Source of the DNA: an uncultured Tidjanibacter sp.
GTDB taxonomy: Bacteria; Bacteroidota; Bacteroidia; Bacteroidales; Rikenellaceae
NCBI GenBank assembly: GCA_934663885.1
Contig: CAKUKW010000143.1
Coordinates: 1 to 5,506, forward strand
Reading direction: 5' to 3'
Length of the DNA stretch: 5,506 nucleotides
The position numbers and the translations under genes were made by a program. The notes under the pieces were generated by a model that worked only from the letters and a program-made list of their open reading frames with translations, ran no database searches and was not told the origin of the DNA. This document shows positions 1-4,527 of this stretch, piece after piece (positions within the stretch are counted from its first letter, which is position 1; the number at the start of each line of letters is the position of its first letter).

Positions 1-1
1 A

Positions 2-976
2 TTCTCCACAGGGCATGAACTGGAGGGCTATTTTATGGCGAGGTTGGAGAAAATACTCGAAAAATACGGCAAGTCGGCGGTAGTATGGAACGAGGCCATT
101 GTCGGCGGCAAGCTTTCGGAAAACACGATTGTACAGGGATGGGAGAGTGTCGATGCGTGTAAAAAAGCAGCGTCGGCAGGATATAAGACAATAGTTATGC
201 CCGGTAAATATTTCTACCTCGACATGAAATATACCCCGCAGGAGCCCGGAATGACATGGGCGGGCATAGTTTCGACCGACACCGTATACTCTTTCCGTTT
301 CACGGAGTTGGGTTTTACGCAGCAGCAGATGGATAACGTTGTCGGTGTGCAGGGCACTTTCTTCTCGGAGATATATTTGGACCATGACCGCAATTATTTA
401 TACCGTATGGTTTATCCCCGCCTTTGCGCCCTTGCCGAGGTAGGGTGGACTCCTGAGGAAAACAGGGAGTGGAATGACTTTAACGCCCGGCTCGGGAACA
501 CTCATTTCGGCCGGCTGGAACGCATGAATATCGATTACCGCAGAAAGCCAGCTCCTGCCCCTGAGGTTAAGCTATTGAGGCCCTCATTGTCGGTAAGCAG
601 CTCTATGGACGCACGCGACAGCAACCCTTTCACTAACCTTACAACCTACAAATACGGCACTACGACGCGTACGACCCGCACCTGCGTTCCAAACGATTAT
701 ATCCTCTTTGAATTCGATAAAGCTGTGGATTGCGACCGTATTGAGTTCGTGTCGGGATACTCTTACCTGCGGCGCTGCATTATACCCTCCGGTTATGTCG
801 AAGTCAAATATGCCGGCGACAAAGAATTTTCGAAGTACGAAGATATGAATGACGGGAAAACGGTTATAAAAGCGGCCAAACCTGTCAAGGCTTTCCGTAT
901 CGTTTCCACAAGCAGGATGAATGGCGATTCGTCGGTCATCATACAGCCCCTGAGGGTTGTTGCGAAGGAACTTTGA
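2..976 (+). CDS. GH20 beta-N-acetylhexosaminidase, C-terminal part (5' end outside window)
   Basis: Glycoside hydrolase family 20 enzymes remove terminal N-acetylglucosamine or N-acetylgalactosamine from glycans, usually in the periplasm or at the cell surface in Bacteroidota. The frame is open from base 2, so the ATG at 35 is internal: the residues before it (HELEGYF) belong to the GH20 barrel. Numbering from base 2, the visible barrel shows VVWNEA (Trp 29), QGW (Trp 47), YLDMKY (Tyr 72, Asp 74), a WAG motif (Trp 86), GVQGTFFSE (121-123 FSE) and PRLCALAEVGW (139-149). These match the substrate-pocket motifs of the family; the catalytic Asp-Glu pair must lie upstream of the window. From about residue 195 to the end a beta-rich region resembles the C-terminal sugar-binding-like module common in Bacteroidota GH20 enzymes. 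A usually conserved pocket Trp is replaced by Phe. Family assignment is secure; the exact substrate is not. Confidence 0.9.
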   Translation, partial: FSTGHELEGYFMARLEKILEKYGKSAVVWNEAIVGGKLSENTIVQGWESVDACKKAASAGYKTIVMPGKYFYLDMKYTPQEPGMTWAGIVSTDTVYSFRFTELGFTQQQMDNVVGVQGTFFSEIYLDHDRNYLYRMVYPRLCALAEVGWTPEENREWNDFNARLGNTHFGRLERMNIDYRRKPAPAPEVKLLRPSLSVSSSMDARDSNPFTNLTTYKYGTTTRTTRTCVPNDYILFEFDKAVDCDRIEFVSGYSYLRRCIIPSGYVEVKYAGDKEFSKYEDMNDGKTVIKAAKPVKAFRIVSTSRMNGDSSVIIQPLRVVAKEL

Positions 977-1004
977 CAACTCGCCTGCCGATTCGGGTAC
1001 GCCC

Positions 1005-1041
1005 ACTCAAGGCTCCTACCTTGAGTCCGTTTGGTTTTTTT
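1005..1041 (+). terminator. probable intrinsic terminator after the GH20 gene
   Basis: A perfect 8-bp stem (ACTCAAGG at 1005-1012, CCTTGAGT at 1019-1026) closes a 6-base loop 28 bases after the stop codon. A run of seven T follows, but eight bases beyond the stem, so the layout is looser than a textbook terminator. It separates the GH20 gene from the tRNA promoter. Confidence 0.55.
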
Positions 1042-1051
1042 AGAGCTCAGT

Positions 1052-1082
1052 TTTGGTAAACAAAAAAAACTGACTATATTTG
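1052..1082 (+). promoter_or_regulatory. Bacteroidota-type promoter of tRNA-Lys
   Basis: TTTG at 1052-1055 and TATATTTG at 1075-1082 are separated by 19 bases. This matches the Bacteroidota primary-sigma consensus TTTG / TAnnTTTG exactly at every fixed position. Transcription would start near 1090, about 30 bases before the mature tRNA. Confidence 0.8.
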
Positions 1083-1121
1083 CACCGCTTTTCGGGTAGA
1101 ACCGGAGGCAAAAATGAAGGA

Positions 1122-1194
1122 GATTCGTTAGCTCAGCAGGTAGAGCACATCCCTTTTAAGGATGGGGTCCTGGGTTCGAGCCCCAGACGAATCA
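1122..1194 (+). tRNA. tRNA-Lys, anticodon TTT
   Basis: A 73-base cloverleaf folds fully. The acceptor stem GATTCGT (1122-1128) pairs with ACGAATC (1187-1193), and the discriminator A is 1194. The D arm has GCTC/GAGC. The anticodon stem CATCC/GGATG encloses loop CTTTTAA, placing anticodon TTT at 1155-1157, which reads lysine codons. The variable loop has five bases and the T arm is CTGGG/CCCAG with loop TTCGAGC. CCA is not encoded (CGA follows), so it must be added after transcription. It has its own promoter upstream and a terminator three bases downstream, so it is a single-gene unit. Confidence 0.97.
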
Positions 1195-1253
1195 CGAAAA
1201 AAGGCTGCATTCGCAGCCTTTTTTGTCGATCACCGACGAAGCCCTGCAAATCT
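1176..1253 (+). repeat. tRNA-Lys 3' end plus terminator, repeat copy 1
   Basis: This stretch covers the T loop and 3' acceptor strand of the intact tRNA-Lys, its terminator, and about 30 bases beyond. A diverged copy in the same orientation lies at 2677-2750, about four-fifths identical by eye over its whole length. Shared blocks include CGAATCACGAAAA, CGCAGCCTTTTTT and GCGAAGCC/ACGAAGCC. The two copies bracket the BACON lipoprotein gene. Confidence 0.75.
1197..1224 (+). terminator. intrinsic terminator of tRNA-Lys
   Basis: GGCTGC (1203-1208) and GCAGCC (1213-1218) form a perfect stem around loop ATTC. Six A precede the stem and six T follow it directly, so the A and T runs extend the helix. 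It begins three bases after the tRNA. Confidence 0.9.
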
Positions 1254-1586
1254 AATGATAATTAGGGTTTTATTCTTTGATGCGATAACAGGTTAAACAC
1301 GCTGTCTCCGCTTAACTTTTTTTATAATTAATCAGTTTTCTTATTTATTTTGCATATCTTAGCGCCCAGTTTAAATAATCCCGATTAAGACGGATGATGG
1401 ATTAGTTAACACAGTATCACATTTGATGTTAAATCTTTAATAAGTTTTCTACCTGTTAAAGACGATTGACTAAAGACTTTGAAAGAACTTTAAGTTCAGC
1501 GATAAGTATGATTTACCCCGCTTTTTGTCCTGATGATTAAACTTTTATAAACAATATTTTCAAACAGACTCTAAACAAAAATTGGT
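1254..1586. other. AT-rich non-coding leader region before the lipoprotein gene
   Basis: I see no gene on either strand here. The region is AT-rich and holds one reasonable promoter candidate (1478-1510). A weaker -7-like match, TTATTTTG at 1345-1352, has one mismatch and no convincing upstream TTTG. No tRNA, riboswitch or long inverted repeat is evident by eye. Confidence 0.5.
1478..1510 (+). promoter_or_regulatory. candidate promoter of the BACON lipoprotein gene
   Basis: TTTG at 1478-1481 is followed 21 bases later by TAAGTATG (1503-1510), which matches TAnnTTTG at all fixed positions but one. A start near 1516 would leave about 70 bases of leader before the ATG at 1587. It is the best-placed match in the region, but short motifs in AT-rich DNA arise easily by chance. 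Confidence 0.4.
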
Positions 1587-1627
1587 ATGAAAAATTAATA
1601 TTATTTTTCGGCACTATCGCTATCCTG
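1587..1627 (+). other. start and signal-peptide front of the lipoprotein, out of frame by one base
   Basis: The ATG at 1587 opens MKN and then stops (TAA at 1596). The A-run after it (1590-1594) has five A. With six, the frame would read MKKLILFFGTIAIL straight into the lipoprotein frame at 1628. That would make a normal lysine-plus-hydrophobic signal peptide ending at the Cys that is residue 12 of the shorter frame (residue 26 of the restored one). No ATG, GTG or TTG lies in the lipoprotein frame between 1587 and 1628. I infer a one-base deletion, real or from sequencing. Confidence 0.65.
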
Positions 1628-2548
1628 ATGGGTGCTGTATTGTGTGTAAGTATGACCAGTTGCACAAACGGTGTGCAACCGGAACTTTATGTTGCTCCCG
1701 GTACTTTGAATTTCAAATCCGGAGGTGAAGTTCTGACATTCCAAATTACCTGCAACACTGATTGGACAATCTCCGGTGTTCCCACCTGGGCAACTTTAAG
1801 CGGAAACCTCACGGGTAAGGGCAACGCTTCTTTCGACGTAACCGTAAGCGCTACCAATGTTGCCAGAAGCCAGGAAATTACGGTAACTGCCGGCTCAGGC
1901 TCAGGCTCTATTGAAAAGAAACTCATGCTATCGCAAAGGATAACTATCGACGAACTCGTTGGGTCATGGAGTGCCTCCGGTTTCTTTATTGCAGGAAATT
2001 CAGCTTATGATAACACTCACACCGTAACTATAGAAAAAGTAGACGCTACCACTGTAAGGCTTAAAGAATTTACCGGTGTTAACAACATGTTCACTACCGT
2101 ACGTACTGACGACTATTTAGCTACATTCGACGATACTACCGGCAAGCTTACTGTAGCTGCCAACCAGGAGTGTTCTCCTACGGTATTCTCCAATACAGCC
2201 AAGTCTCTTCTTACGCTCTGCGGACCTGGCAACTTCTGCAATAGCCAGGGCCTGGCTATCGAGGTAACAGTAGAGAGAAATGGCCAGACACTTTCTTTCA
2301 GCGTTGACGGCGGCGACACTGTGAGTGTAGACAATGTTCCTTATCCTTCCGGCACATTGTTCCTGGCTTATGATGAAAACGACAACTGCCTCGGCGGCGG
2401 CTGCTACACTTGCGGTCTGACCCTGACGAAAACAGGCGACGTCGCCCCTGCTCCTGTAAGGCCTGTGCCTGCAGCTGAATACTCACAGAATTACTTCAGC
2501 AACGCTTCTGACTTCTCTTACACTTCGGACAATCTGCCGGCACGATAG
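1628..2548 (+). CDS. BACON-domain lipoprotein (signal peptide disrupted upstream)
   Basis: As read from the ATG at 1628 this is 306 residues; with the upstream frameshift repaired it would be 320. Residues 1-12 are the end of a lipoprotein signal peptide (MTSC, Cys 12 as likely lipid anchor). Residues about 19-104 form a BACON domain: LYVAPGTLNF opening, NTDWTIS with Trp 46, WATLSG with Trp 54, repeating beta strands and the LSQR ending. BACON domains are usually N-terminal parts of Bacteroidota surface proteins, proposed to bind carbohydrate or mucin. Residues 106-270 start with LVGSWSA and look like a lipocalin-like beta barrel with six Cys (182, 198, 204, 254, 259, 262). A Pro/Ala linker and short tail follow. 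A (GGCTCA)n micro-repeat at 1892-1909 encodes GSGSGS. The gene stands alone between terminators. It uses few AUA codons (2 of 9 Ile), unlike its neighbours. No enzyme motif is visible, so it is more likely a binding protein. Confidence 0.8.
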   Translation: MGAVLCVSMTSCTNGVQPELYVAPGTLNFKSGGEVLTFQITCNTDWTISGVPTWATLSGNLTGKGNASFDVTVSATNVARSQEITVTAGSGSGSIEKKLMLSQRITIDELVGSWSASGFFIAGNSAYDNTHTVTIEKVDATTVRLKEFTGVNNMFTTVRTDDYLATFDDTTGKLTVAANQECSPTVFSNTAKSLLTLCGPGNFCNSQGLAIEVTVERNGQTLSFSVDGGDTVSVDNVPYPSGTLFLAYDENDNCLGGGCYTCGLTLTKTGDVAPAPVRPVPAAEYSQNYFSNASDFSYTSDNLPAR

Positions 2549-2592
2549 TTTTGCGGGCGGTTTTTGGTTAATAAGAAGTCAAGCTTTTAAAT

Positions 2593-2624
2593 AAAAAAGG
2601 TACTGAGAAATCGGTACCTTTTTT
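2593..2624 (+). terminator. intrinsic terminator of the BACON lipoprotein gene
   Basis: AAAAAAGGTAC (2593-2603) pairs with GTACCTTTTTT (2614-2624) around a 10-base loop, ending in a T run. It lies 44 bases after the stop codon and its A/T flanks are symmetric, so it could also work on the opposite strand. Confidence 0.88.
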
Positions 2625-2665
2625 ATCGTCCTTATTCGACAATCCCGTAAGACCTACTTCTGCCA

Positions 2666-2695
2666 AGGGTGGGCGCTCGATCCCCAGGCGAATCA
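2666..2695 (+). pseudogene. decayed 3' end of a tRNA-Lys copy
   Basis: CTCGATCCCCAG-GCGAATCA at the right end mirrors the T loop, T stem and acceptor strand of the intact tRNA-Lys. The T-arm 5' strand TGGG is followed by two extra bases (CGCTCGAT instead of TTCGAG), so the loop no longer has seven bases. Upstream no D arm or anticodon arm can be built. ATTCG at 2634-2638 could be the remains of the 5' acceptor strand, since it pairs with CGAAT at 2689-2693, but five bases are weak evidence. It should not give a working tRNA. Confidence 0.7.
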
Positions 2696-2750
2696 CGAAA
2701 AAGCTGCTAACGCAGCCTTTTTTTGATCACTGGCGAAGCCCCGCAAGTCT
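2677..2750 (+). repeat. tRNA-Lys 3' end plus terminator, repeat copy 2
   Basis: Direct, diverged copy of 1176-1253. It includes the acceptor-end remnant, a terminator-like hairpin, and matching downstream sequence (GATCACTGGCGAAGCC against GATCACCGACGAAGCC). Similarity ends near 2750. The distance between the copies is about 1.5 kb and the lipoprotein gene lies between them. No integrase or transposase is present in the interval. Confidence 0.75.
2698..2724 (+). terminator. terminator-like hairpin in repeat copy 2
   Basis: GCTGC (2703-2707) and GCAGC (2712-2716) pair around loop TAAC, with five A before and seven T after. It matches the tRNA-Lys terminator but lacks one G in the left arm, leaving an unpaired C before the T run. 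It could still terminate transcription that passes the stronger hairpin at 2593-2624. Confidence 0.65.
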
Positions 2751-3156
2751 GACACAGGCTGGGGCGGAAAGAAGGTAATTACAAACTTAGCAAGTTATAA
2801 TCAAGTGGTTATCGCTCGTTTTTGTTTTAATAGCTCGAAGCCAGAACCCAAGTTGTGTTTATCGGGACTTTGGCCCGCATGATGGCAATTTCCTCTGAAA
2901 TGGGACTGTTTAGGGGCTAATGTTTTACCAGCTTACCCACGATAAACATCTGACGAGTCTGTAAATTATCGTTTGCTCATAGATTTTTAGGATTTCTTTA
3001 AGAAGTCTCTGTTATCAATAGGCGAATTGCTATCAATGCAATTACTCAATAAAGGCCGATATCCGATGATTGCCGGCCTTGTCGTTTATAATTTTAGTAA
3101 ATGGCACTTACTGTTCGTACACCAGACTCTGGCTCTGTAAATATTCCGCAAAATTA
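2751..3156. other. non-coding stretch before arsR
   Basis: I find no supported gene in these 400 bases; open frames are short and interrupted. There is a 7-bp inverted repeat, ACGATAA (2939-2945) and TTATCGT (2966-2972), with a 20-base spacer. A small perfect palindrome, CCAGA-C-TCTGG, lies at 3122-3132. Their roles are unknown and they may be chance. Confidence 0.45.
3052..3080. terminator. possible terminator hairpin upstream of arsR
   Basis: AAGGCCG (3052-3058) pairs perfectly with CGGCCTT (3074-3080) around a 15-base loop. Downstream on the + strand there is only a loose T-rich stretch (GTCGTTTATAATTTT), so it is a weak terminator at best. It may insulate arsR from upstream readthrough. 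Confidence 0.35.
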
Positions 3157-3188
3157 TTTGTCTGTTTAAAATATTGTTCGTAATATTG
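3157..3188 (+). promoter_or_regulatory. arsR promoter, -7 element inside the operator
   Basis: TTTG at 3157-3160 and TAATATTG at 3181-3188 are 20 bases apart. The second box matches TAnnTTTG at all fixed positions but one. TAATATTG is exactly the 8-base spacer of the palindromic operator at 3175-3194, so repressor and RNA polymerase could not both bind. Transcription would start only a few bases before the arsR ATG at 3199. Confidence 0.65.
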
Positions 3189-3194
3189 CGAACA
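3175..3194. promoter_or_regulatory. ArsR operator 1
   Basis: Palindrome TGTTCG-TAATATTG-CGAACA. The 6-bp arms are perfect and the centre AATATT is itself symmetric. The same arms and the same 8-base spacing recur at 3541-3560, before arsM. Repetition upstream of both genes of an arsR unit, together with overlap of the promoter, makes this the likely ArsR binding site. It ends four bases before the arsR start codon. Confidence 0.8.
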
Positions 3195-3198
3195 TAAT

Positions 3199-3525
3199 AT
3201 GGAGGGTAAAAGTAAATATACTGATGAGGAGCTGCGGGTCGCCCGCTTTGCCAAAGCTATTGGACATCCTGCGCGGGTAGCCATCCTTAACTTCCTTGCG
3301 GCGCAGGAGAGCTGTTTTTTCGGTGATATACACGAAGTCCTGCCTATAGCTAAGGCGACCGTGTCCCAGCACCTTTCCGAGCTTAAGGATGCTGGATTGA
3401 TACAGGGAGAGATAGAAACCCCTAAGGTGCGGTACTGCATCAACCGGGATAACTGGATACTTGCGAAACGCCTTTTGTCCGGATTCTTCAGGGAAATGCC
3501 GGATAACAATTCCTGCTGCGGATAA
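3199..3525 (+). CDS. arsR: ArsR-family arsenic-responsive repressor
   Basis: A 108-residue winged-helix protein of the ArsR/SmtB family, which represses its own operon until a metalloid binds. Residues 14-34 contain the typical ARFAKAIGHPARVAILNFL opening. The recognition helix lies near 52-68 (KATVSQHLSELKDAGLI), and the wing follows (GEIETPKVRYCINRD). The classical ELCVCDL metal site is not intact: the equivalent SCFFGDI keeps one Cys (39). Other Cys are at 80 and a vicinal pair at 106-107 in the C-terminal SCCG. C-terminal Cys pairs serve as trivalent-arsenic sites in some ArsRs, so an arsenic sensor is likely, though the exact ligand is inferred. The ATG at 3199 is the only plausible start; there is no Shine-Dalgarno site. 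Palindromic operators precede this gene and arsM, 51 bases downstream. Confidence 0.92.
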   Translation: MEGKSKYTDEELRVARFAKAIGHPARVAILNFLAAQESCFFGDIHEVLPIAKATVSQHLSELKDAGLIQGEIETPKVRYCINRDNWILAKRLLSGFFREMPDNNSCCG

Positions 3526-3540
3526 TTTTTTTGTCGACAA

Positions 3541-3560
3541 TGTTCGGTAAATTACGAACA
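3541..3560. promoter_or_regulatory. ArsR operator 2, before arsM
   Basis: TGTTCG-GTAAATTA-CGAACA has the same 6-bp arms and the same 8-base spacer as operator 1. It lies between the arsR stop and the arsM ATG, ending 16 bases before the latter. I find no good -33/-7 pair here, only a TTTG at 3530-3533 without a matching -7 box. It may therefore act on a weak internal promoter, as a roadblock to readthrough from arsR, or as a second site for cooperative binding. Confidence 0.75.
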
Positions 3561-3576
3561 ATAATATAATACAGCT

Positions 3577-4365
3577 ATGAATAATAAGGAGATAAAAGAA
3601 ATGGTAAAGGAGAAGTATAACAATCTCGCTTTACAGGGCCGGGAAAACGAAGGTGGTTGCGGTTGCAAAAAATCCAGGGTATATACCATAATGAGCGATA
3701 GCTACAGGGGGATGACCGGATATAACCCCGATGCGGATATGGGGCTCGGATGCGGGCTACCCACTGAATTTGCTTATATAAAACAGGGAGATACTGTCAT
3801 AGACCTGGGGAGCGGCGCGGGAAACGACTGTTTCGTGGCAAGGTCTGAATCGGGCGATACCGGCAGGGTAATCGGTATAGATTTTTCTCCCGCAATGGTA
3901 GAAAAAGCCAACGCCAACGCAAAACGGAGAGGTTACGATAATGTGGAATTTATTCTCGCCGATATAGAAAATATGCCTGTCCCCACTGATACGGCGGATG
4001 TTGTGGTGAGCAACTGCGTCCTTAACCTTGTTCCGGACAAGACGGCCATATTCGCGGAAATATACAGGGTGCTTAAGCCCGACGGGCATTTCAGTATTTC
4101 TGATATAGTCCTGACAGGCGTCCTCCCAGCAAAGATAAAGTCGGCGGCAGAGATGTATGCCGGATGCGTGGCAAGCGCTATCGAAAAGGAGGAATATTTG
4201 GATTATATCCGTAAGGCGGGCTTCAGGAATATAACCCTGCAAAAGGAAAAACCTATAATAGTGCCTGAGGACATACTGAAACAATATCTCGAAGAAGAAG
4301 AGCTCGCCCGTTATAAATCCAGTCCGGCCGTTATATTCAGTATCACGGTGTATGCCGAAAAATAA
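3577..4365 (+). CDS. arsM: arsenite S-adenosylmethionine methyltransferase
   Basis: A 262-residue cytoplasmic enzyme that transfers methyl groups from S-adenosylmethionine to trivalent arsenic, giving methylated and finally volatile arsenicals. The family start VKEKY is at 10-14. A GGCGC motif gives Cys 28 and 30, and GLGCG gives Cys 59. The SAM-binding glycine loop DLGSGAGND is at 76-84, GIDFSPAMV at 100-108, SNCVLNLVPDK at 145-155 (Cys 147) and AGC at 195-197 (Cys 197). The 50-residue spacing between Cys 147 and Cys 197 equals that of the arsenic-binding Cys 174 and 224 of the algal enzyme CmArsM. Cys 28 or 30 and Cys 59 would fill the other two roles. It follows arsR by 51 bases with an operator between. 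Fifteen of 21 Ile codons are AUA, as in gldH, so it looks adapted to this genome. No strong terminator follows. Confidence 0.95.
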   Translation: MNNKEIKEMVKEKYNNLALQGRENEGGCGCKKSRVYTIMSDSYRGMTGYNPDADMGLGCGLPTEFAYIKQGDTVIDLGSGAGNDCFVARSESGDTGRVIGIDFSPAMVEKANANAKRRGYDNVEFILADIENMPVPTDTADVVVSNCVLNLVPDKTAIFAEIYRVLKPDGHFSISDIVLTGVLPAKIKSAAEMYAGCVASAIEKEEYLDYIRKAGFRNITLQKEKPIIVPEDILKQYLEEEELARYKSSPAVIFSITVYAEK

Positions 4366-4527
4366 TATTGGGAAGGAATTGGTACCCGGTATAGAAAACC
4401 CTGTTCGCAGCGATAGCGGGAGGGCATCATGAATAACGGTTTTGAATACCCATAGGGCCGTTCAGGTAGTTGTAATCTTTGAGAATTTATTGTTTGGAAA
4501 ATATATCCGTCAATATTGTAATACGGA
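4366..4527. other. convergent intergenic region between arsM and gldH
   Basis: These 162 bases separate the ends of two converging genes. A 6-bp hairpin, ATCCGT (4505-4510) with ACGGAT (4523-4528), overlaps the gldH stop and has a loose T-rich stretch on the - strand side, so it might be a weak gldH terminator. No clear terminator serves arsM. A 19-residue protein-like frame lies on the - strand at 4427-4486. Confidence 0.4.

Noticed and set aside
584..1006. A 140-codon frame on the - strand
   Set aside because: It lies opposite the GH20 C-terminal region, which has family motifs and continuous sense; the - strand product looks like a shadow.
1080..1265. A 61-codon frame on the + strand through the tRNA-Lys region
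   Set aside because: It is a translation of the tRNA, its terminator and the promoter's downstream flank; a perfect cloverleaf explains the sequence.
1254..2676. Integrated mobile element between the tRNA-end repeats
   Set aside because: Considered as a feature call, but there is no integrase, transposase or terminal inverted repeat, so it is kept only as a hypothesis in the findings.
2834..2920. A 28-residue + strand open stretch containing GTLARMMAISSEMG
   Set aside because: It looks mildly protein-like but has no family match that I can name, no convincing start, and stops on both sides; treated as chance.
3112..3117. A further TGTTCG half-site upstream of arsR (another at 4402-4407)
   Set aside because: No CGAACA follows at the 8-base spacing, and a six-base match is expected a few times by chance in a window of this size.
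3036..3140. A 34-residue + strand frame before arsR
   Set aside because: It spans the hairpin at 3052-3080, has no ribosome or promoter signal, and shows nothing recognisable.
3108..3561. Two overlapping - strand frames opposite arsR
   Set aside because: They overlap each other and the clear ArsR protein, have no family motifs, and would run through both operators.
3757..4284. A 175-codon - strand frame opposite arsM
   Set aside because: ArsM motifs occupy the + strand throughout; the - strand sequence shows no recognisable domain.
4429..4455. An 8-residue frame (MNNGFEYP) with a GGGAGGG just upstream
   Set aside because: Too short to support, and Shine-Dalgarno sites are not typical of this group.
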